Below, one piece after another: positions 1 through 5,008 of a stretch of 6,350 nt of DNA; positions within the stretch are counted from its first letter, which is position 1, and every line of letters starts with the position of its first letter. The notes beneath the pieces were generated by a model. That model worked only from the letters and a program-made list of their open reading frames with translations, ran no database searches and was not told the DNA's origin. Source of the stretch: an uncultured Amylibacter sp. (GTDB taxonomy: Bacteria; Pseudomonadota; Alphaproteobacteria; Rhodobacterales; Rhodobacteraceae); NCBI GenBank assembly GCA_938001995.1, contig CALLAV010000108.1:1-6350 (forward strand). The letters run 5' to 3'. The position numbers and the translations under genes are program-made.

Positions 1-188
1 GCCAGTTCTATTTCCTTGTTGATCCAACGACCTTTGCGGGGGATGCGTTTTACGACCGTTTGGCGCGGGTGTCCGATGCGGTTGCAGAACAACCTGGCGC
101 GCGTTTGCCGGGGGCAAATCGTGTGTTGCCAACAGAGGTCAGCATCAGTGCAGATTTGTGGGAAAAGACACAGGTTCTTGCAGGTTAA
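1..188 (+). CDS. Ldh_2 (malate/L-lactate dehydrogenase) family oxidoreductase, C-terminal fragment
   Basis: Only the last 61 codons are present. The first complete codon begins at base 3 and the TAA stop is at 186-188. The fragment opens QFYFLVDPTTFAGDAF and continues with EQPGARLPGANR, ending WEKTQVLAG. This matches the C-terminal region of the Ldh_2 family, where a strand with an F-x-x-x-D-P-x-x-F pattern is followed by a helix and a 'PGxRLPGxxR' stretch. Members are NAD(P)H-dependent cytosolic oxidoreductases acting on 2-oxo/2-hydroxy acids such as malate, lactate, ureidoglycolate, 2,3-diketogulonate or delta1-piperideine-2-carboxylate. The residues that determine substrate lie upstream of the window, so the substrate cannot be assigned. 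The gene converges on the minus-strand gene ending at 222, with 33 bases between and no clear hairpin terminator. Family call is fairly sure; specific function is unknown. Confidence 0.8.
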   Translation, partial: QFYFLVDPTTFAGDAFYDRLARVSDAVAEQPGARLPGANRVLPTEVSISADLWEKTQVLAG

Positions 189-221
189 ACCGCTAGAACT
201 GTTCCTTGTAACTCTTTGGTA

Positions 222-905
222 TTAGTTGCTTTTCGCGGCTTTGTCAGCTTCGCGTTTTGCGATGCGGCAGACCTCGATCACGGGCAGCAACGCCTTGCTG
301 GATCCACGTAATGGGAAGCGTTCGGTTTGCTCATAGGCCAGCAATTTGATGTCGGCATAGTTGCCTGACACTAAACGGCTGAACACAGGGGAGCGTGGTT
401 CTTTTTCCAAGAAGGTCCACACCCCCGTGGCGTCGTCATAGTTAGCGACGTTGGTGTAGCCAAAGGAACGAAAATCCATAAACACCATTTCTGTTGGCCC
501 GCCAAGCGAGTTTGGCTCTGTGCGAATGCCGCTGTCTTGATAGGGAATGGCCGCGACGAGTGCTGCGGCTTCGCGGTCTTCCGCGCTCAGTTGATCGCCT
601 GCCTCTGTCCCGTTTTCCGTGTCTTGCGCGATCACAGGTGGGGTGAAAGCAAAGCCCGGTCGATAACGGATCACCATGTTTGGTGCGGCTGCGTCACAAT
701 GCACTTGCATCGCCAGCCACGTTTCTTCGGACTCGTTTGTGCAAAACAATAGGGCTGTAGCAGGATTACCAAAGGTTTCATTTGCAGGAATGTGTTCCCA
801 ATTGGCACAACTGTTGCGCCAACTAATCCGTTCTGCTGTTGCAATAGAAGGTGTCGATGTGACAGCCATCAGCGCCAAACACCCAAAATGTAAAAGAACT
901 TTCAT
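222..905 (-). CDS. Hypothetical secreted protein, 227 aa, four mature cysteines
   Basis: I do not recognise this protein family. The N-terminus is a typical Sec signal peptide: MK, a hydrophobic run to about residue 17, then an ATA cleavage site after residue 24, so the product is probably periplasmic. Cys9 lies inside the hydrophobic run but is not preceded by a lipobox (HFG), so a lipoprotein is unlikely. The mature part holds four cysteines (C33, C55, C70, C213), enough for two disulfides. The stretch at about 92-112 is acidic and probably a flexible linker. The C-terminal pattern FPLRGSSKALLPVIEVC (197-213) resembles a 'F-x-L-x-G-s-x-x-A-L...C' ending I associate with uncharacterised alphaproteobacterial exported proteins; that is a recollection, not a database match. 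The start is supported by a good Shine-Dalgarno sequence at 913-919. The nearest same-strand gene upstream ends 191 bases away, so the gene is probably transcribed on its own. Confidence 0.85.
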   Translation of the reverse strand: MKVLLHFGCLALMAVTSTPSIATAERISWRNSCANWEHIPANETFGNPATALLFCTNESEETWLAMQVHCDAAAPNMVIRYRPGFAFTPPVIAQDTENGTEAGDQLSAEDREAAALVAAIPYQDSGIRTEPNSLGGPTEMVFMDFRSFGYTNVANYDDATGVWTFLEKEPRSPVFSRLVSGNYADIKLLAYEQTERFPLRGSSKALLPVIEVCRIAKREADKAAKSN

Positions 906-912
906 ACGAATA

Positions 913-919
913 CTTCCTT
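913..919 (-). promoter_or_regulatory. Shine-Dalgarno site for the 222-905 gene
   Basis: On the minus strand the sequence reads AAGGAAG followed by seven bases (TATTCGT) and ATG. This is a strong ribosome binding site at normal spacing, and it fixes the start codon at 903-905. Confidence 0.75.
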
Positions 920-1011
920 GCAGCAGGTGCCTGATTACCCCTAACCAGACAAGGCGCGAAACTAAGGCCCAAATCTGCGAATGAAAAGGGTTTTTGAGCG
1001 GTCTTTTACCC

Positions 1012-1028
1012 AGTTTTCAATAGTTTTC
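1012..1028. repeat. Short direct repeat AGTTTTC x2 with 10-base period
   Basis: The heptamer AGTTTTC occurs at 1012-1018 and again at 1022-1028, exactly one helical turn apart. It sits in the 191-base gap upstream of the minus-strand gene starting at 905, about 107 bases before its start codon. The spacing is what a regulator binding one face of DNA would use, but the unit is short and AT-rich, so chance is possible. Confidence 0.3.
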
Positions 1029-1035
1029 GCCAAAA
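1023..1035. repeat. Motif GTTTTCGSCAAAA, copy 1 (upstream of the 222-905 gene)
   Basis: The sequence GTTTTCGCCAAAA here matches GTTTTCGGCAAAA at 1822-1834 in 12 of 13 bases. Both copies lie in the non-coding stretches upstream of the two minus-strand secreted-protein genes, and in the same orientation. The ends TTTT and AAAA are complementary, giving imperfect dyad symmetry. It overlaps the AGTTTTC direct repeat. It could be an operator shared by the two genes; the different distances from the start codons (118 and 45 bases) weaken this. Confidence 0.25.
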
Positions 1036-1096
1036 TGCAGGCGCGCAAACAACCCTAGATGGGCAATTCACGCGTTTGGGTGTAAGGGCTGTGGGG

Positions 1097-1777
1097 TTAT
1101 TCTTCGAAATAGTCGATGAAGGTATCGCCACTTTGCGTAAAGACTTTGACGCGGTAATCCCCCACAGGCAGACGGAAACGGCGACCCGCACAATTGTGGA
1201 CGGCAGTTTCTAGCATCTCGTAGCCACGGCTGATTTCGCGCGGTGAAATCGGCTCTAGCGTAACGCCTTGACGGCGTTCCAAATCATCTACGGTTAGTTT
1301 GGCCTCTACGATGCCCGAGAATTTCTTACGATCCCGCATCGCGCTTTTGAAACAATAGTGCAGGCGGGATGCTTTCTCGTCAAAGTCTACGGCAGGGACA
1401 GCTAACCAATTGATATCGGTGACATTCATCTGCATGCGACCGTCTTTGAACAGCATAAAGGCCGTGCCTTTGATTTCGCATTCATCCGACAAATCCAAAC
1501 AATCCAAAATCGCATTCCGCTTTTTGCGGCCTGCGTCGAACAAAACCTGATAGCGAATGTTGTCGATCTTAAATTGGAAATCAGGACGCGTGCGGCGTTG
1601 GTTGCTGACCAGCGCATCAAAGGTAAAGGATTGCTGGCTCCAGCCTTCGAAAACTTCGCTTAGTGATTTTTCAGGTGCCGCTGTTTCTGTTTCACTGGTT
1701 TCTTGTGCAGTGCTTGGCAAAGCAGCCAAGAAGGAAAACGCAGCGGCGAGGGCAATTTTTGAAATTGAATGGGTCAT
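1097..1777 (-). CDS. Hypothetical secreted protein, 226 aa, four mature cysteines
   Basis: I do not recognise the family. The N-terminus is a clear Sec signal peptide: MTHSISK, a hydrophobic core at residues 8-21, then STA before probable cleavage after residue 24. A Glu/Thr-rich linker follows (about 25-37). The mature part has four cysteines, C93 and C100 in DCLDLSDEC, C142 and C196, which could form two disulfides in the periplasm. The region from about 45 to 226 looks like one globular alpha/beta domain rich in Arg and Lys, with YRVKVFTQSGDTFIDYFEE forming the C-terminal strands. There are no recognisable catalytic motifs. The ribosome binding site is weak (AACGAG upstream of ATG at 1775-1777), but the signal peptide begins directly at this Met, which supports the start. 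parE ends 174 bases upstream on the same strand; no clear terminator or promoter is visible between them. Length, export and cysteine number resemble the neighbour at 222-905, but I see no convincing sequence homology between the two. Confidence 0.85.
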   Translation of the reverse strand: MTHSISKIALAAAFSFLAALPSTAQETSETETAAPEKSLSEVFEGWSQQSFTFDALVSNQRRTRPDFQFKIDNIRYQVLFDAGRKKRNAILDCLDLSDECEIKGTAFMLFKDGRMQMNVTDINWLAVPAVDFDEKASRLHYCFKSAMRDRKKFSGIVEAKLTVDDLERRQGVTLEPISPREISRGYEMLETAVHNCAGRRFRLPVGDYRVKVFTQSGDTFIDYFEE

Positions 1778-1821
1778 TGTGTGCTCGTTGTTTTATTAAA
1801 CTTAACCCGAGACTGACGTGT

Positions 1822-1834
1822 GTTTTCGGCAAAA
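1822..1834. repeat. Motif GTTTTCGSCAAAA, copy 2 (upstream of the 1097-1777 gene)
   Basis: The sequence GTTTTCGGCAAAA lies 45 bases upstream of the start codon of the minus-strand gene at 1777. It differs from the copy at 1023-1035 at one base. At this distance it could overlap a promoter, although I could not identify convincing -35/-10 hexamers around it. Confidence 0.25.
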
Positions 1835-1951
1835 ATTGGGCGAGATCGAAGAAAATCCTGCGAAAAACTGTGGCGCAATTAACCCAAATCAGGTGTGAAA
1901 CGCGCTATACTCAACCAACAACAGCGAATTTTTAGGCAGAAGTTGGGCGGT

Positions 1952-3940
1952 TTACACGTCCAACTCTTCAACGAACTGCGCGTTTTGTTGGATATATTCA
2001 AACCGCATCTCGGGCTTTTTGCCCATCAGTCGCTCCACCAGATCAGATGTTTCCCCCGGCTCGTCGTCATCCACGGACACGCGGATCAGCTTGCGGGTCT
2101 CAGGATTCATCGTGGTTTCTTTCAGATCAATCGCGTTCATTTCGCCAAGACCCTTAAAGCGCGACACATCAATCTTGCCACGTCCACCGAGCCCTTTTTC
2201 AAGCAGCTCATCGCGTTCGGCTTCATCCAGAACGTAAACGGTTTTCGCGCCTTGGACCAATTTGAACAGAGGCGGACAGGCCAGATACAGATGCCCGTTG
2301 TCCACCAACGGGCGCATTTGCGTGAAAAAGAACGTCATTAGCAACGCCGCGATATGCGCACCATCCACGTCCGCATCGGTCATGATGATGATTTTCTCGT
2401 AACGCAGGTCTTCGACGTTGAACTTTGTCCCCATACCCACGCCCAGCGTTTCACACAGGTCCGAAATCTCTTGGTTCGATGTCAGTTTGCCACTGGCTGC
2501 CCCCAAAACGTTCAGGATTTTACCCTTGAGCGGCAACAAAGCCTGGGTTTTACGATCCCGCGCGCCTTTGCCAGACCCGCCGGCGGAGTCCCCTTCCACG
2601 ATGAACAATTCCGTCCCCGTGCGGTCTTTATTCGTGCAATCCACCAGTTTGCCAGGCAGACGCAGTTTTTTCGTCGCCGATTTGCGTGCGGTTTCCTTTT
2701 CCGCACGTCTGCGCATGCGTTCTTCGGCCTTGAGCACCATATAATCAAGGATCGCACCCGCCGCTTTGGTATCGGCAGCCAACCAGTTGTCAAAGTGGTC
2801 GCGTACCGAATTTTCGACCCATTTCTGCACTTCGACGGTGGCTAAACGGTCCTTGGTCTGGCCTACAAATTTAGGCTCGCGGATAAACACAGAGACCAGC
2901 GCACAGCCCCCACCCATCACGTCATCGCGGTTGATTTGTGTGGCTTTTTTATTGCCGACCAGTTCCCCGTAGGCCTTGATCGCCTTCATCACAGCGCCCC
3001 AAAAGCCCGCCTCATGGGTGCCACCTTCAGGCGTTGGAACCGTGTTACAATAAGATTGCATGAAGGCATCGCGCGACGGCGTCCAGTTGATCGCCCAATC
3101 CACTGATCCGACGAATCCTGCGCCAAACTTCTCAGCAAAACTGACCTGTCCTGCAAAAGCTGCATCGGAATACGTACTCGATCCTTCAAGCCGTTCTGCC
3201 AGATAATCGGCCAAACCGTTGGGGAAATGGAACTTATCCGTCAGTGGGGTGTCATCGTCTTTGCCAATGCATGACGCATCACATTTCCAACGGATTTCTA
3301 CACCCGAAAACAGATAGGCCTTGGACTTGGCCATAGAATACAGCCGCTTTGGCTTAAACTTGGCGACGTTGCCAAAAATTTCGGGGTCGGGGTGGAAGGT
3401 TACCGATGTCCCACGCCGATTGTTGGTGGACCCAAGGTTTTGCAACGCGCCCAAGGGCACTCCACGGCTGAATTCCATTGCGAACAATTCGCGGTTTCGC
3501 GCCACTTCGACACGCAAATGATCGGACAGCGCGTTCACACAGCTAGAGCCAACACCGTTCAATCCGCCCGAGGTTTCATAGTTGTCGCCCGAAAACTTGC
3601 CGCCCGCGTTGAGCGTACAAAAGATAATCTCTAGCGCGGATTTGCTGGGGTCTTTGGGGTGCGGGTCCACAGGAATGCCACGGCCATTGTCGCGCACGGT
3701 GACGCTGAAATCAGCGTTCAGTTCAATCTCGATCCAATTGGCATGGCCTGCCACGGCCTCGTCCATGGAGTTATCGACGATTTCTGCCACCATGTGATGC
3801 AACGCGCGATCATCTGTGCCGCCAATATACATGCCCGGGCGCAGGCGCACGTGCTCCATATCTTCCAGCACTTGGATAGAAGACGCATCATAGGCGTTTT
3901 TCTCAGGCTCTTGGCCTGAAAGAAGGTCGTTGGGGGCCAT
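1952..3940 (-). CDS. parE: DNA topoisomerase IV subunit B (ParE)
   Basis: ATPase subunit of topoisomerase IV, which with ParC (not in this window) decatenates daughter chromosomes and relaxes DNA by ATP-driven double-strand passage in the cytoplasm. The 662 residues fit ParE (E. coli about 630) rather than GyrB (about 800), because the GyrB-type insertion in the TOPRIM region is absent. Order of domains: a GHKL ATPase with E53 and N57 in EIVDN, DNGRGIP at 84-90 and the lid GGLNGVG at 125-131; a transducer domain with VPTPEGGTHE at 301-310 and the ATP-sensing lysine in QTK (361-363); then TOPRIM with EGDSAGG (E450), PLKGKILNV (470-478) and the metal-binding DADVD (522-526). The C-terminus holds KGLGEMN (596-602) and ends in QFVEELDV. 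The usual His in the lid loop is Asn128 here. The start is supported by AGGAA at 3950-3954 and by similarity beginning soon after. A candidate promoter lies at 3976-4004, divergent from the EEP gene. The family is certain; ParE rather than GyrB is nearly so. Confidence 0.96.
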   Translation of the reverse strand: MAPNDLLSGQEPEKNAYDASSIQVLEDMEHVRLRPGMYIGGTDDRALHHMVAEIVDNSMDEAVAGHANWIEIELNADFSVTVRDNGRGIPVDPHPKDPSKSALEIIFCTLNAGGKFSGDNYETSGGLNGVGSSCVNALSDHLRVEVARNRELFAMEFSRGVPLGALQNLGSTNNRRGTSVTFHPDPEIFGNVAKFKPKRLYSMAKSKAYLFSGVEIRWKCDASCIGKDDDTPLTDKFHFPNGLADYLAERLEGSSTYSDAAFAGQVSFAEKFGAGFVGSVDWAINWTPSRDAFMQSYCNTVPTPEGGTHEAGFWGAVMKAIKAYGELVGNKKATQINRDDVMGGGCALVSVFIREPKFVGQTKDRLATVEVQKWVENSVRDHFDNWLAADTKAAGAILDYMVLKAEERMRRRAEKETARKSATKKLRLPGKLVDCTNKDRTGTELFIVEGDSAGGSGKGARDRKTQALLPLKGKILNVLGAASGKLTSNQEISDLCETLGVGMGTKFNVEDLRYEKIIIMTDADVDGAHIAALLMTFFFTQMRPLVDNGHLYLACPPLFKLVQGAKTVYVLDEAERDELLEKGLGGRGKIDVSRFKGLGEMNAIDLKETTMNPETRKLIRVSVDDDEPGETSDLVERLMGKKPEMRFEYIQQNAQFVEELDV

Positions 3941-3949
3941 TTTGCTCGA

Positions 3950-3954
3950 TTCCT
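3950..3954 (-). promoter_or_regulatory. Shine-Dalgarno site for parE
   Basis: The minus strand reads AGGAA followed by nine bases and ATG at 3940-3938, a normal ribosome binding site. It overlaps the 8-base palindrome CCTGCAGG at 3952-3959, which is too short to call a regulatory hairpin. Confidence 0.65.
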
Positions 3955-3975
3955 GCAGGCTTATATTTTTTCAGT

Positions 3976-4004
3976 ATTAGACCACTCGGTGCCACGCGGC
4001 GCAA
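3976..4004 (-). promoter_or_regulatory. Candidate sigma70-type promoter for parE
   Basis: On the minus strand, TTGCGC (4004-3999) and TCTAAT (3981-3976) are separated by exactly 17 bases. The -10 matches TATAAT at five of six positions; the -35 matches TTGACA only at the first three, as is common in alphaproteobacteria. Transcription would begin near 3969, in an AT-rich stretch, giving a leader of about 28 bases before the parE start codon. Judged by eye only. Confidence 0.4.
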
Positions 4005-4059
4005 GATGTTGTATGGCATTGCGGTTAAATCAGCCTTGCCGAATGGGGAAATTTCCGCC

Positions 4060-4064
4060 AAAGG
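4060..4064 (+). promoter_or_regulatory. Shine-Dalgarno site favouring the start at 4072
   Basis: AAAGG lies seven bases before the ATG at 4072. The earlier in-frame ATG at 4006 has no comparable site, only GCGCAAG directly before it, and would place 22 unrelated polar residues before the hydrophobic N-terminus. A perfect 10-base palindrome, GGAAATTTCC (4047-4056), sits just upstream. Confidence 0.5.
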
Positions 4065-4071
4065 CCCGATC

Positions 4072-4959
4072 ATGAAACACCTTCTGTTCTTTCTGGCGTT
4101 GATCCCTATCGCGCTTTTGCTCGGTTCGACGCCTGGATCCTTGCATCCGCTGGCAGACAGCCTCGCGGTGTTTCGCTTTCACATTGCGTGGTTTGCGCTG
4201 GCAGGGGCGTTGGTGCTGTTGGTGCAGGGCTGGCGGCGTTCTGGCATCGCTGCGGGCATGCTGTCGCTTGCAGCCATTGGCGCCATATGGTGGAGTTACG
4301 CGCCCCAGACGCCCAGTAAACCGCTGACCTACAGCCTGTATCAAAAGAACCTGTCCTATCGTTTGGGCGAGGCTGCAGACATCATTGCGGATATGCGTGC
4401 CTCAAAGGCGGATTTTATCACCCTTCAAGAGGTCACAACCCGCAACACGGAAATCTTGCAAGGGTTGTCGCCTGATTATTCCAGCCAAGCCCTGTGCAAA
4501 TTCGCCACTGTTGGTGGCGTGGCCGTTGCAGCGCGGTTTCCAAAAACCAAGGCTCCAGTCATTTGTGATGAACGCATCGGTATCGTCGCCTTGCAACTCG
4601 CGACGCCAAAGGGACCACTTTGGCTTGTGTCGCTCCATTTGCCGTGGCCTTTTCCCTTTGAACAGGCGGAACATGTTCGCCAGATTGTTCCCATTCTAGA
4701 AAACCTAAAAGGACCCATCATCCTTGGCGGCGATTTCAATATGGTCCCTTGGTCCTATACAATGACCCAGATCGAAGCCGCAACACGCTCCCGCCGTGTT
4801 GGGGCAACGCATGGCACGTTCCTGCTGGAAGAAACGATCATGATCCCGATTGATCATGTGCTTGCCCCAACGAATTGCATAGGCGAGGTTTCCACCCTTG
4901 ACCTTCTTGGCTCGGACCATCACGGTGTCCTTGCACGCTTTACACTAGACGCCTGCTAA
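4072..4959 (+). CDS. Membrane-anchored endonuclease/exonuclease/phosphatase (EEP) family protein
   Basis: Predicted metal-dependent phosphoesterase of the EEP (DNase I-like) superfamily, whose members cleave nucleic acid, phosphoinositide or other phosphodiesters. From the start at 4072 it has 295 residues. The N-terminal third holds three hydrophobic segments (about 3-20, 34-54 and 58-78), so the catalytic domain is probably membrane-tethered, most likely on the periplasmic side. The catalytic domain (about 86-295) shows all the expected motifs: KNLSYR with N93, the metal-binding QEV (E120), SLHLPWP (H189), GGDFN (D221, N223), PIDHV (D261, H262) and SDHHG (D282, H283). The active site therefore looks intact; the substrate cannot be read from the sequence. 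An alternative start at 4006 would give 317 residues but lacks a ribosome binding site. It is divergent from parE, and the MATE gene follows after 49 bases in the same direction, so the two may be cotranscribed. The family is secure; the biological role is unknown. Confidence 0.88.
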   Translation: MKHLLFFLALIPIALLLGSTPGSLHPLADSLAVFRFHIAWFALAGALVLLVQGWRRSGIAAGMLSLAAIGAIWWSYAPQTPSKPLTYSLYQKNLSYRLGEAADIIADMRASKADFITLQEVTTRNTEILQGLSPDYSSQALCKFATVGGVAVAARFPKTKAPVICDERIGIVALQLATPKGPLWLVSLHLPWPFPFEQAEHVRQIVPILENLKGPIILGGDFNMVPWSYTMTQIEAATRSRRVGATHGTFLLEETIMIPIDHVLAPTNCIGEVSTLDLLGSDHHGVLARFTLDAC

Positions 4960-5008
4960 CCGCTGCGACCTGCTTTACCGCCGTCACAGCACCCCAAAAT
5001 CGAAAGCT

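Noticed and set aside
189..221. Bidirectional terminator between the convergent genes
   Set aside because: No inverted repeat of useful length is visible in the 33 bases.
676..984. Plus-strand open frame of 102 codons opposite the gene at 222-905
   Set aside because: It is antisense to a gene with a signal peptide and strong ribosome binding site; its translation has no domain-like composition and no ribosome binding site of its own.
1027..1045. Possible terminator hairpin CGCC...GGCG after the 1097-1777 gene
   Set aside because: The stem is only four base pairs with an eight-base loop and no U-tract, too weak to call.
1793..1806. TTAA pairs resembling a CtrA binding site
   Set aside because: The two TTAA units are only two bases apart; the CtrA consensus needs a seven-base gap.
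1902..1912. Plus-strand TATACT resembling a -10 element in the gap before parE's end
   Set aside because: No acceptable -35 hexamer stands 16-18 bases upstream (the sequence there is CCCAAA), and transcription would only run antisense into parE.
1895..2845. Long plus-strand open frames (1895-2341 and 2354-2845) opposite parE
   Set aside because: They are antisense shadows of a certain parE gene; the translations are rich in His, Phe and Arg, as expected from reading the reverse of a codon-biased gene.
4006..4071. Longer start for the EEP protein at 4006
   Set aside because: It lacks a ribosome binding site and adds 22 residues ahead of a natural membrane-targeting N-terminus; kept only as an alternative.
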